Below are positions 1-13,500 of a stretch of DNA of 64,000 nucleotides, in pieces (position 1 is the first letter of the stretch; each line of letters opens with the position of its first letter). Position numbers and translations under genes: made by a program. Source of the DNA: Tridacna crocea (taxonomy: Eukaryota; Mollusca; Bivalvia; Cardiida; Cardiidae); assembly GCA_943736015.1 (NCBI GenBank), contig OX031060.1:9251501-9315500 (forward strand), given 5' to 3'. The notes below the pieces were generated by a model that had not been told where the DNA came from, made no database searches, and saw only the letters and a list, made by a program, of their open reading frames with translations.

Positions 1-256
1 AAAGCATGGTTTGGGATTCCCAACAAATTGGCCAAGATGATATGTGGATGAAACTCTTTCAGATATTGTGATGTGTTTTTGATCTTTCATTACAAACATC
101 TGCTTTAGGCTTTGCTTAATTGGACTTTATAAGCTATAGCTAAGCTTAGTATATCAAAGGGAGATAATCCCTATTTCTCCATAGCAGATATTTGTTACCA
201 ATTATCACCTTTGATTATTATACACCACACAATAATGTGCCTTAAGTGTTGCACTT
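1..256. other. intron sequence without recognised element
   Basis: This is the 3' part of the intron that begins before the window. It is AT-rich, and no ORF or repeat was recognised. Confidence 0.5.
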
Positions 257-485
257 TTAACTCTTTACCACACAATCCCTAGTTTAAACGACCCTGAGAA
301 AGAAGTCTGTTGAAAACACTGTGGGAAAAGGAGAAAATGCTGGTAACCAGCATTTTCTCCTTTTCCAACAGTGTTTTCTACCCTTCCCAGACCAAATTTT
401 AATTTTTCAGCTACCTTTATTTTGTCATCTGCAAATGCTTTCAATTTAGACTGGTCTAAAATTTTCTTGTTTGGTAAAGAGTTAA
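257..485 (+). mobile_element. TTAA MITE, form A, full length
   Basis: It runs from TTAACTCTTTACCA to GGTAAAGAGTTAA with the core palindrome around 345-350. At 229 bp it is the typical size and serves as the reference for form A. Confidence 0.85.
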
Positions 486-550
486 GGATATCTTCTTTGC
501 TTGGTTTATTTTCTTAGTGGAATTTTATTGTACCAGAGGCTTGTTACAGT

Positions 551-779
551 TTAACTCATAATCAAACGACAAAATTTTAGCCCTATCCAAGATAAAAGCA
601 TTTGCAGACGAAAATTTCAACGTTGCTCAAATGGTGCAGTTGTTTATTGATGGGAAAGAAAACATTGTGGGAAAAGGAGAAAATACTGGTTACCAGCATT
701 TTCTCCTTTTCCCACAAAGTTTTCAGAAGGCTTCTTTCTCAGGGGCGTCAAAAGTAGGTATTGTGTGGTAATGGGTTAA
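551..779 (-). mobile_element. TTAA MITE, form B, full length
   Basis: It runs from TTAACTCATAATCAAACGAC to GTGTGGTAATGGGTTAA, with an intact core palindrome at 660-727. It is the reverse of form A and shares its last TTAA with the next copy. Confidence 0.85.
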
Positions 780-1030
780 CTCATAACTAAACGAAAATGT
801 TCTAGGCTTGTCCAAATCAAAAGCATTTGCAGGAGACAAAATAAAAGTGACTGAAAATTTGAAATTTATTTTGTGAAGGGTTGGAAACATTTTGGGAACC
901 CCTACAATATTTTTTTCACGCTATCAAAGACAATTTTCACTGATTGCGCCTCATTTATATTGTCATCTACAAATGCCTTCGATTTAGGCATGTCTTCTTA
1001 TCTACCATGTGATAAAGAAGAAACTCGTTA
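776..1030. mobile_element. TTAA MITE, degraded
   Basis: It begins as form B (TTAACTCATAACTAAACGA), loses most of the core, and continues with form-A-like right-half sequence (TTTATATTGTCATCTACAAA) into the next copy. Confidence 0.55.
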
Positions 1031-1248
1031 CCACACAATCCGTACTTTTAACGACCCTGACAAAAAAGCCTTTTTTAAACATCTTAGGAAAAGGAGAAAA
1101 TGCTGATAACCAGCATTTTCTCCTTTTCCCACAATGTTTTCTACCCTTCCCAAATCAAATTTTAATTTTTTAGTTACATTTATTTTGTCGTCTGCAAATG
1201 CTTTCAATTTGGACCTGCCTATAAATCTGTCGTTTGGAAAAGAGTTAA
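1022..1248 (+). mobile_element. TTAA MITE, form A
   Basis: The left end has lost its TTAA (AACTCGTTACCACACAATCC). The core and right end (TTTGGAAAAGAGTTAA) are intact. Confidence 0.8.
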
Positions 1249-1464
1249 ACACCTAAGTGTATTTTAAACATAGGATTGATTGGTAAAGGGTTAAAGAATA
1301 TTGAATACAAACTTGCCCTAAATGATATTTGACCCATTCTGTGCAATATCTCCTTTTGCCACAACAGTTTGTCTAAAAAAAAATTATCAGACAAAAAATA
1401 TAAAAAAACCATGTGAATGAAGCTATGTGATGTAAGTAGGTTCTTTTTCCCATTTCTGTTACAG
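1249..1464. other. intron 3' end before the first visible exon
   Basis: T-rich and A-rich sequence ends in the acceptor TTTCTGTTACAG. No repeat was recognised. Confidence 0.5.
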
Positions 1465-1593
1465 AGGAAAGAAAACTATTTATTGGAATGTTGTCCAAAA
1501 AATTTAACGAGACCGATGTCAAGATGATGTTTGCTCCCTTTGGTAACATTGAAGACTGTACAGTGTTGCGCGACCAGAACGGACAAAGTCGAG
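1465..1593 (+). CDS. CELF: CELF exon: first half of RRM2
   Basis: The acceptor is TTCTGTTACAG and the donor CGAG|GTTGGT. Two bases complete a split codon, then 42 codons run from ERKLFIGM to GQSR, and one base (G) starts the next codon. It carries the RNP2 strand LFIGML and helix 1 ([12 protein letters not shown]). This is the first exon of the gene in the window. The preceding intron starts before base 1, and the RRM1 exons are not here. Confidence 0.95.
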
Positions 1594-4500
1594 GTTGGTA
1601 TACATGTATTTTGTTTTACTGTCAAATTTCAGTTCTTTGACATTAAGGAAAGCAATAGTTGCTATAATGCATTATCTCCTGCTAGATGGCATTCTATAAG
1701 TACTAATCTATCTAATTTGGGCTTCCTGGGTACAGAACCAAACCACTTTCCTACACGACAGCAGTTACTTTGAATTTCAATGTAAAATAAACATTTACTC
1801 AATAAAACGCAACCTCGTGCAATTCACTCAGCTATGATCAGCAGTCTAGAGAAACCTGGAGCTAAGGCAGGTCTCATTTCTCCTCAAACGTATTGATAAA
1901 AGCTATTTTCCACATTGCTACTTTGAAGAGCGTAATATTACAGTCAGCCCACTTTTGGGGCTAGTGGTGCGTCATATAAGACAGTCGAATCTTCAAAGAA
2001 TATGGCATGCACAGACAACATGCTATAATGGAGCGGCATGTGTTGATGTGTAACGCTTTACCACACAGTATCTAGTTTTAATGATTCCAAGAAAATATAC
2101 TACTCACACTTTGATAGGGATCACTTAAATATTTCTGTATGGGTTTATAAGTTGCAACAGTTTTGGAGAAACTCTTTACCATACTGTAAAACTCTAGATT
2201 TGTCCAAGTTGATTGCATTTGCTGTCCAAAAACTAAATGCAACATGCACTGTGCTGTCTGTCATAGGGTAGAAAACATTGTTGGAAAAGGAGAAAATTCT
2301 GGTATCTATTTCCACTGGTCATTTTATTGCTCAGTGTGGCAATGTAACTTATTGTAGAATCATACATGATGCATGCCACATATATATTTAGGGTGAATCT
2401 TTTAGGGTAATCTCTAGCAAATTTTGAGAAGTATATTATTAAAAAAAGGGAAAATGCTGGTTTTTCCAATGTTGTCTATCCTTTCAGAAACAAAATGAAA
2501 TATTTTAATCACATTTATTTTGTCATCTGAAAAATTATGCTTTCAGTAGGACCAGTCAAAAATTTTGTCATTTGGTAAAGAGATTAGAAAGCATTTTATG
2601 CCGCCCCACGCCCCCCCCTCCAAAAATGAAATTATACCTTATGTAGTTTGGGTATGCCTCTATTGTTCATTTTAAGAAAGTATAGCATTATGATCATTTC
2701 CAAATAGCCTGTATATTAACCTATTACCACACAATCCCTACTTTTGACGCGCCTGAGAAAGAAGCCTTTAGAAAACATTGTGGGAAAAGGAGAAAATGCT
2801 GGTAACCAGCATTTTCTCCTTTTCCCACAATGCTTTCTACCTTTTACAAGACAAATTTCAATTTTTCAGTCACTTTTATTTTGTCGTCAGCAAATGCTTT
2901 TGATTTTGACAGTCCTAAAATTTTGTCGTTTGGTAATGAGCTAATGAGTTACCCACTTTACGGTATTCTTTACTAGACAGTCATTAGTTTTAGCAGACTG
3001 TTTTTGGAAACATTATTGGGAAAGGAGAAAGTGCTGATATGCAACATTTTCTGTTCATCCACAATGATATGTATAATTTCAAAGATGGTACAGACCACAT
3101 GCTCGGATCCAGATAACTTTCTCGGGGGGGTGGGTCCCCACCGAAAACGCACTCATCTTATTCAAATGATACTTTGATTTCCGGATTTCAGTGGATGTTA
3201 GCCGTTTATAAGAAAAGTCAACGTTTCCAGTTCTAACCGTGAAGAGGTCTCCACATTTAGAACCTTTCTTTATAACTTTATGACTGTATTTTACATAAAT
3301 GCTGCGCAATATTAAACCAGTACCATTTCCCGAATCCGATAACCACATTTTTGCCAAAATTCCAGGGGGGGTCCGGACCCCCGGTCCCCCCTCTGGATCT
3401 GCCCGTGGACCATAAAAGAAGGGTTACAATAAGATTTTCTACCCCTCCTTTTGCACAGGAATTCCACATGCCTACCTAATTTGTAATGGGTAACTGGCTT
3501 GCATTAACTACACCTGTATTTTCCATTAGCTCTGAGTATTTTAATGAAGTAATCCAACCAGTTACCATGTCAAATTTTAGACAGCATTAACCTTCAAATT
3601 ACCTGCAATCAATCTTAATTCTCTCCCACAAATCTCTCACACACTCTGTAATGTGTTTACCTACAGTGTGTGGCAGTTTTGGAAAATCTGTGATAGAACA
3701 TCAATCACTACTGCAGAATTATATCCCATGGAACTCTTTTAAGATATGTCGTGTATAAGTTTCATACCATGCCGAACATTCCAGTGCTGTAATGACCCTA
3801 GATATGAAAGCTTTTGAATACAGTGTGGTAAAAGGAAATCAGATGCTGGACTCGAGCTTTTTGTTCCTTTCCAAAAAGGTTTTTTACCCTTGAAAAGACA
3901 ATCCAATCATTTGTCACTGAATAGAATGTCTGGAAATGCTACTAAGATTCCTCAAACCATAGCCCGGGACCAAATTTGGTCCAGTTTGTTTGGGACACGA
4001 GTTTTACATTGACTTACATGGTGAAAACTGAGAAAAAATTCAATCCTTGCAGTAAAGGGTAGGGCTACTAAATTTGCGCATAGATTTATTTTATAGATTC
4101 ATTGTCTGAATTTCATCAAAATTTTGCTTAAGAAATATGCCCCCCCTCGTGTTTTACAGGGCTTTTATGTTAAGGTAGTTTTTAGAATCCTCTTGTCTTT
4201 AACCATGCAACTAGAACAGTCTTATTTGGAATGTGGTGGTATCTTGTGGATCTCTAACAGGATATAAGTATAGCTATGGCAACAATAGCTTTGCCTGAGA
4301 TCACAACTTTCATTTGGCCTGCAACAGGCGAAAAGGGACATTCAGATGTTGGCGTAAAGTGTGGTCTTGTATCAGCTTGCGCAGTCTGTTCACACTAATT
4401 TGAGACAACGCTTTTTGTCGTCATGAAATTTTCAGCTTTGTGCAAGTCTATGGTTAGACAAAATTTAATATAGTCGTAAAGTGCAGTCTCAGATTAGCCT

Positions 4501-7500
4501 GTGCAGGCTGCCAGGATGGGGGTTAAACGTTCTGGGAACTAGTCTCGTCTGACAGCAGCTTAACCCTTTGCTACGCAATGCCTACTTTTTATGACCCTTG
4601 GAAAGAAGCCTTTTGAAAACACTATAGGAAAACGAAAAAATGCTGGTAACCAGCATTTTGTTTCTTTTCCTCCGATGTTTTCTAACTTGTAATGGGTTGT
4701 CTGCAAATGCTGTCAATTTGCACAAGGCTAAAATTTTGTGGTCTGGTAAAGAGTTACAGAGTTCTACCATTTCTCTACTTCCAATGACCTTTTTCCTGTA
4801 TATTTTGTATAAAATCTTCTATATCTCATTTTGAGATAAAAGAGAATATTCATGACATTACAGTTGTTACTTTATCAAAATTTTATTTTTTTTAATAGAA
4901 TTTTAAAACCCTTAAATGTCTTATTATACAATATAAAGTCTGAGCACTAGCAATAATTTTTGGTGCTTATCAGGCTTGATTTTAAAAAAATGTTTCTTTT
5001 GTATAGGCCCTTACAATACAGTTCCGAGTTCCAATGGCTCTTGGGTAGAAGGCTTTTGAAAACATTGTGGAATAAGGAGAAAACTGGTAACCAGAATTTT
5101 CTCCTTTGTCCATAATGTCTTCTCTTTCAAAGGTTCGAGTTTTTGATCTATATCTAATTGGGTAATTTGTGGACATGGCTTTTTTGGGGGGCGTGGTCTC
5201 AAAAATGGATGAAAAATTATTATTTCTTGCAGTTGCTTCTTTGTTTGCTCTCAAATGTTTTGTTCAAGTCTAAAATGTCGTTTGATAAAGAGGTAAGATT
5301 TGACTGCACATAGAAGGACGCGCACAGCCTATTTTTCTAATTCTTTGGATAAAATTACATGCCAATTGTCATATTTTTTGGTCAGTTTCTACGGAGTCGG
5401 AATGTCAGTTTCATTTTTTGCTCTTTACCAAATAACAAAATTTTATACCTATCCAAATTGAAAACACTTGCAAAGGACAAAATTCATGTAACTCAAAAAT
5501 TAAGATTTGTTTTGAGCAAGGTAGAAAACATTGCAGGAATTTGAAAAAATGCTGGTTTTCTCCTCTTCCCGCAATGTTTTCAAAAGACTTCTATCTCAGG
5601 GTTAAGGACAACAAAGCACTTGAAGACAACATAATTTGCATGGCACAAATGTTTGGATTTGAATCAAAATTATAGTCCAGAAAACATTTTCTTCTATTCC
5701 TACAATGTTTTCAAAAGGCCTACTTCTCACGTGGTAAAAACTCTGGGTTGTGTGGTAATCATCTTCGCAAGTCAAGGGTGACAGTCCACTACGCTATTCT
5801 ACCCTTGGCGGATCAAGCTTGATTTGACATTCCCGTAATACGCATTTTCATTGGTTGAAGATAGCTTTAACTGCACAAATCAAATCGCTCATAGCATTTC
5901 ATCTTTGATAAAAATAGAACAAGGTCGCAACCTTTCATATAAAAATAGATGGTAAACATGGATACCTCTGTGGATGTATGCAGGATCTGTATGATTTATT
6001 ATGGAAAAAACACAGGCGAACAATATTTACAGAAAATTTCAATGTGACCAATCAGTTATCAGAGGTTGTAGGCAATATCCAAGCACCTGACCATGGAATG
6101 TGGGAGTATGTTTGTGGGTATTGCTTCATGTGAATTATTATATCTGTAAAAGGATATTTCATTGACTATGAGAGAGATGATGTATGGGGGATAATAACCA
6201 CCATCCAATTGGGGGCGTATCGCGGGAATCTCGAAATCAGGCTCAGTCCTCCAAGGTAAGATCCATGTAGTGATTGTAACCTTGGCTCGCGAAGATATGC
6301 AGTAAAGGGTTAACTTTAATTTCAAACATCTTCTCAAACAGTAGTGTTCTCATATTAATAGACATTCAAAGATGAATCTATGTTAACTCTCTTAAGACCA
6401 CTTACAGGCTCTTTACTTACAGCTTTAACCCTCAAGATGCTGTAAGTCACTAAAATCAGCACTTGCAGACAGCATAGATCAAGATCAGACAACACAGAAC
6501 TTGCAGTCTAATCTAGAATCTAATCTTATTGGTATCCAATACATATTTTTTGCCAAAAAAACCCTTAAAACATTCTGCTATTCCGTATGTTTCTCCTGTA
6601 CTGAATCGAGATGATTGCTATGTTTCTGAAGCACTGTAATAGTTCAAACCATAGAGGAAACTGATTTATAGACAAACATAATCTTTTCAATATATGAAAC
6701 AATAAAACCTCTTAACTCAGTTCCATAAATAAGCTTTTTCCTCCGAATATTATCCATTATTTAACTTCCACCCTTAGAACGCCAGCTGAACGAACTCGGA
6801 AATCCACTTGGGTAAAAAACATACAAATAACTGCTGTTTAACCCATTACCACACCTGCCCTATTTTTAATGACTTTATGCAGAAGCCTTTGAAAACATTG
6901 TGGGAAAAGGAGAAACAGCATTTTCTCTTTTTCCCACAAAGTTTTCTACTCTTCACAAAACAAATTTCAAATTTTCAGTCACTTTTATTTTGTCCTCTGC
7001 AAATGCTTTCAATTTGGACAAGCCTAAAATGATTATTGCCTTTTGGTAATGAGTTATGCTGTTTTACTGTTGTGTTTGGCTAAACTGTTACAGCCAAGGG
7101 AATTTTCAAAACATCAAGATAAGATTGAAAGTTTTCTGCAGTCTCATCTTTGATCTGCACTGGCTGTAAAGAAGTCTGAGATGAAGAGGAAAAAAGTAAG
7201 GGAGGGGATTAATGTCTGCTGAATCTCCACATTTTCATATGAACTCTTTACCAAGGACCAAATTTTAGACTTGTCTAGATTAAAAGTGGTATAGAGTTAA
7301 AGTGCTGCATATTTTAAGTTATTACTGTTCAGTGTCCAATTTTTTTTTTATTTCCAGGTTGTGCTTTTATTACCTATTCTAACAGACAATCAGCTCAAAA
7401 TTGTATTAAACAGATGCATCATTCACAAACTATGGAGGTAAGATTTCATTGTTATTACAACACCCCCTTTCCCCCAGCCAACAAAACAAATCACTTCTGC

Positions 7501-10500
7501 ATCGGCAAAACAGGGTTAAACCCTTTCCCAAACAACAAATTTTAGACTCTTCCAAACTGAAAGAGTTTGCAGACAACAATTTCAAATTTGATAAAAATGG
7601 TAGAAGGTTCTCCTAAAGGCTAGAAAACACTGGGGGAAAAGGAGAAATTGCTTGTTACGAGCAATTTCTCCTTTTCCCACAGTGTTTTCAAAAGACTTGT
7701 ACTGCAGTCACGTAAAAACCAGGACTTGTTTGGGAAAGGGTTAAGTGCATCTTTGTGATGTAATATACGGAGCAGGTATTTATAGGTTTAATAAGGTATG
7801 GGTAAAATCCTTTTTTTCAGACAACAGTAAGTTGTACTAGGTAGAATGGTCCTTGGACATGCAGAGAATTTACTCAAAACAAAATACATGAAGATTCTTT
7901 ACATGTTTATGACAAACAAGGGATTGTAAATATACTGAAGCTTTGCTCTGGCAAACGTGAGCTTTATGCATATCTGTGATGCATTATACTAAGCAATATT
8001 TCACATAATTATAGATCCATTTGATAAATTTTGTCTAAAAAATAATTAAGTCATAAGGTAGATAGGTCCTTTGAGATACAGAAAATTGGCCAGTTAGAAT
8101 TTCGGTCCAGGTCAGCCTGTGTGGACTGCCCAGGCTGACCAGGGTCGATAATTTTTGCAGATGTTTCAACTCACTACCAAACAACAATGTTTTAGACTTG
8201 TCCAAATTGAAAGCATTTGCAGACAACAACATAAAAGTTACTGAAAATTTTAAATTTGTTTTGTGAAGGGTAGAAAATGTTGTGGGAAAAGGAGAAAATG
8301 CTGGTTACCAGCATTTTCTCCTTTTCCCTCAATGTTTTCTAGAGGCTTCTCTCTCAAGAGTCGTCAAAAGTAGGGATTGTGTCGTAATGGGTTAAGCCCC
8401 GTTTTCAAAGAGCATGGCTCATTTTTATGTTGCGCGAAAAATGCAAGCAGGATTGAAATTCATGACTAAAAAAGATTGTAGTGACATGCCGACACATTGT
8501 GTAGGATTTGCATTGCAGCTTCTCACTCTAAGCATGTATAATTTTCTTCTTCTGATGAATTAGCTTCATATCCAAATTGAAATCTGGCGTATTTTCACCT
8601 CTCACCTCTGCTGAAGCATGTGAGAAAAAAAGTTGTGTTAGTACTGGTGTGAGAAAGCCAGGAAACACATGTGCGTCACTTACTGCCATGATATGACCTT
8701 AGCTGTTAAAGTGGTGTTAAGCCCAAATTCAACCAACCAAATTGAAAACCAGTTCTCATAAAATTACAGTATTTGATTAATATGGTTTTCAGGTTAAAAA
8801 AAACAGTTGAGAAAACATCATGGAAAAGAGAAAAAGTATAGAAAGTTTGCAGATAGTTGTTTTGCAGGAGTTGATTCTCTGAACTCTTTACTGCACAATC
8901 TTGACTTTTAACGTGAAAGCTTTCAATTTGGACAAGTTTGAAATTTGATCATTTTAAAAAGAATATAAAGACTGTGACTACAGTGTGATTAAAATTTTTG
9001 AAATGCAACTATGAAAGCCGAATGCATAAATTTGTTCTTTTTTGACATTTCAGGGTTGTAGCTCACCTCTTGTAGTAAAATTAGCAGATACACAGAAAGA
9101 AAAAGAACAGAAGAAATTTCAACAAATGAACGCAAATTTACTCATGTCTCTGGCTGGTGGAAATACAGGGGGCGGGGGAGGCTTTACAGCTAATATAGGT
9201 CCTCAATATTTGGCGGTAAGTACTCTATTCATAAACTCTATACCACATGGCAAAATTTCGACTCGTCCAAATAAAAGACATTTGCAGACAAAATATTAGT
9301 AGCTGCTGAAAGAATTGGATTTGGCTATGAAAGGTTAGACAACTTTTGTTGGAAACTGAGAAAAAATTCATGGTTTTAAGTTTTTCCTTCTTTTTCCCCC
9401 ACAATGCTTAAAAATCCTTTTTCCTGAGGGCTCTCCCTGCTCGGTCAAGCTCGGCCAAGCTCTCCCTGCACAACCAAGCTCTCCCTGCTTGGCCAAGCTC
9501 TTCCTACATGGCCAAGCTCATGCAAGGACAGGTGATTATGTGGGAAAGTAGCCAGTGGAGTGGAAAAAATGTTGACCAAGTCAGGCTTTTCCTTGTACTG
9601 TGTCAAACAGGATGTCATTTGATCTCTTTGAAAGAGTGAAAGGAGGCAACCATTGAAATTTTTTTAGACATTTAGAAAAACTTAGGGTCTGAAAGGGATT
9701 AAAGCAACAATGCAAAGTACAACTTGCAGAAACTTGTGGGTAGGTGCACTGTTGGAAACTACATTATCACTCTACAGGACAACAAAATTTGAGACTTTGC
9801 TGGTATCCAGCATTTTCTCCTTTTCCCACAATATTTTCTGCCATAAGACAGAAATCACTTACTTACAACATTTAATTTGTTGTCTGCAAATGATTTAAAT
9901 TTGGTCCAGTCCAAACTTTTATCATTTGATTAAGAGATAAGTTCTAAACTTTTGAAGACATGAATTCAGTTTAAGATCACATTATATTTCTGCCGGCTTA
10001 ACTCTTTCCCAAACGACAAACTTTTGGACTAGACCAAATTGAAAGCATTTGCAGACAACAAGTCAGCTCTTGCTGAATAGATGATTTCTGTCTATGGTAC
10101 GGTAGAAAACATTGTGGGAAAAGGAGAAAATGCTGGTTACCAGCATTTTCTCTTTTTCCCACAATGTTTTCAAAAGGTTACTATTCAGCACCCATAAAAA
10201 CCAGGGATTGTTTGGGAAAGGGTTAACTGAATATAAAGGTCACATAAAGAAAACAAAGAAGGAGGAGCATTAACAACTTTTAACACATGAAAATCAACAA
10301 GAATGTGCTAAATGTTAAAATTCAAAGCAGTGAAAGTACTTTCTACAAAGAAAATCAAAGCACTGATATCACTGAAAATTTTTTAAAACTTTTATATTTT
10401 AACTTTATCAGACAGAAATCATGAGATAAGCTACATTTGGTAGTTTGAAAATACTTTTAGGCTGCTTCAGTCCAAAATTTGTCATTTGGTAAGGTTAAGC

Positions 10501-13500
10501 TTATCATTTTGTTCTATATCATGTCTTTATCCTGTTACCTATTGTCTAAATTTGATCATTTAACTCTTAATCAAACAGTCCCATGTTTTAACGACCCTGA
10601 GGAAAAAGCCCCTTGAAAACTTTTTGAAAAAGAAGAAAGTATGCTGATAACCAGCATTTTCTTCTTTTCCTTTAATGTTTCTAAGCATTTATTGACAAAT
10701 TTCACCTTTTGAGTAACTTTTTAGTCGCTATCTGTAAATGCTTAAAGTGGACAGGTCTAAATTTTTGTTGTTTTGTTATTGGTCAACCCTTTACAACACA
10801 ATATTGACTTTACAACCCTGACAGAAAAGCGTTGGAAAGGGGGGGGGGGAAGGAAACTGCTTTTTGCTTTCTGCCTATCCAGTGACAAACTCTACAACTC
10901 CGAGAAAAAAAAAATTGAGGGAAAAAAAAAAAAACGAAAAGTTGTTGTCTGTAAATTCCATGAGTATAGCATTTTCCGGTATGGTTAAACAGAACGAATT
11001 GTGTCAACCAAATTCATAGTAACGATGATCATATTGTTCAATTCTATGTTCTAGTTACTACAACAAGCTGTGGCCAATGGAAACCTTGGGATGTTCGCTA
11101 ATATGGGGAGCCTCGGTAAGTTCTATATGTGCTATATTTAGATGGGAATGTGGCAGCATCGTTATTGCATCTTTATTTTAGGTTAACCCCATTTGTTTCT
11201 TCGAATGCCCTTTTTGTTATGTTTTAGATAAAAAAATAAGGTATTGGAAAGGATACAAAACTTTTATGAACATGGATGAAAACTGCTATAAATCACTATG
11301 CCATAAAGGTAAGGTTTTAATCCCTGCTGAAAGTTGTAGGTATATTGTTTTGATATCTGTCCTAAACTGGTAGACTTGATATCACCCTCTTAATAACAGG
11401 TAACTCAATAATGCTGTCAGAATTCTGCAGGGTACTCGGCATTGCAATTGCCATGGAGACTTGGAATTTCCAGTTTTCACACTATCGTGTCTGTATTGCA
11501 ACAGATTATAATTTCTAGAGCTTTTCTTATTGTTCCTGGACTTGATAATAGTATGTTTTTAATGAAAATTTCAGCAGGGTTTAGAACTTTTTCCTTACTT
11601 TGAAACAAAATTTAAGGCACTTGGATACCTGCTGTTTAATTAGTGCTTGTCACAAGCAATAGCTTCCATCCATAGATCAGGTTGTCTTTCGAATAGTTAC
11701 AGGAGATATTATGGGTAACAGTGTATATCTGTACTTCTGCCCTGTGTTACAGTCTCATTTTTGGTCTGCAACATGACTGTAATGCTTACATAGGTCAAGG
11801 TTATGGTAAACAGTCCTTCATCCAATGACATTCACACCATTTGGACAAGGTTTACTTGAAGCATTTGGAAGATATTTCACCCAAATGGTTGGAAAATCCA
11901 AATATGAGTGCATTTGATGGTGTGGCCTTTTTAAGGAAAAAATAATGAATTCAAACCAAACAACAAAATTTCAGACGGGTCCAAATTGAAAGAATTTGCA
12001 GACGACAAATTAAAAGTGACTCAAAAATTAAGACTTGACTTTGGACGAGAAGAAAGCATCGTAGGAAAAGGAGAAAATGCTGGTGACCAGCATTTTCTCC
12101 TTTTCCCACAATGTTTTCAGAAGGCTTCTTTCTCTGGGTCGTAAAAATCAGGAACTGTTTGGTAGAACGTTAAATATATAATATGAGTCATTGATTTTTG
12201 CCATAAACTGACAAAGTGTTTAATGGATGAAGTGATATTTACCATTGCAATCTAAGATGTCTTTAAATTTTGTTTAAGCATAATTATTTCGCATCGGTTG
12301 CAAAACAAGATCAGCTTAAATTTATCACTGTCAGTGATTGCTTCCTGGAAACCTCAACTAACTGAGATGATGGTAGTTGAAAGGTTGAATCTGCTCACCA
12401 TGGAATTCAAACCAAGAACCTTTGATGTGTCGGGCCAATGTTCTACCCTTTACATTACTGTCCCTCACTTTCAATTTGATAACAACAGACTGTACAGCTT
12501 CCAAATACAGCAAATTGACAAATAATCAGCATAAAAATGTTTATGTAAAGCAGGGTTTTCCATGACGCACAAATCCTGCGTCATAGACGCAATTTTTTTT
12601 CAAATGACCCCCAAAATAAGTGACAGTGCGTCACCGGTGACGCAACTTTCCAAAATCTAAATAATGTACGAAATTCAATAAAGCGTCATAATTCCAAGTC
12701 TGCTCTTGTTTCAATGTCAGATGGACACCATTCTTTTTTTTTTTAATTACGGGGTTTATTATAGATAAAAGTGGTCTTCCGGTAATTTATTTATAGAATA
12801 AGACTGGTTTACACATTATTGGTGTAAAGTATATTGGACACATGTCGTAAATATGGGCCCAGTTGAAGTTGTGGTTGGGTTCTCTGTATTTCATTTTAAA
12901 GGTAAAATGCATTGTAAATCATGCTTGAAGTTGATGACGATGAGATCCATTTTTTTGACCCCCTAAATTAGTGAAATGACCCTCAACTAATGAGGAAGGG
13001 GGTCACTATGACCCCCAATTTTCAAAGCCGAGGGAAAACCCTGTGTAAAGTGTTGTCAGCTTTTGTATCAAACATTTACCAAGCAGTCCGGAGTTTTTGT
13101 GACCCTTGGAGAATACTGATAAAATCCTTTTGGGAACAGGAAAAAATAGCACATAAGCATTGTCTCCAGTTCCCATAGCTTTTTATACCATTTCATAATT
13201 CCCATATTTGAGGACTCGGTTCAAATCACTGTCCGGAAATGCTTTCAATTTGGAAAATTTAAAAAGATCTGTCTTCTGCTAAAGAGTGAAAGATCTATGA
13301 TACTTATTGCAAATGACTTTAAAAGATTTTGCTCTGGCTGTGGCTTTACTGTGTTACTCTTTATGGTATCCTGTTTTATTTTGGTACCTGTAATATCCGT
13401 TTTATTTGCAATTTACCATGGATTTATTTATATTGATGTCAACTTATTTACAGTGTTTTCTATATAATTTAGTGTGAAATGTAGCTAAAAGTGAAATTTA

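Noticed and set aside
257-485. LTR or LINE origin for the dominant repeat
   Set aside because: No reverse transcriptase, poly(A) tail or long direct repeats. The short inverted ends, TTAA flanks and constant size of about 229 bp fit a MITE.
1531-1773. 80-codon frame over the first visible exon
   Set aside because: It is in a different frame from ERKLFIGM and crosses the exon-intron border.
6059-6337. Minus-strand 92-codon frame in a G+C-richer patch
   Set aside because: No motif recognised and no supporting splice or start signals. Left as unexplained sequence.
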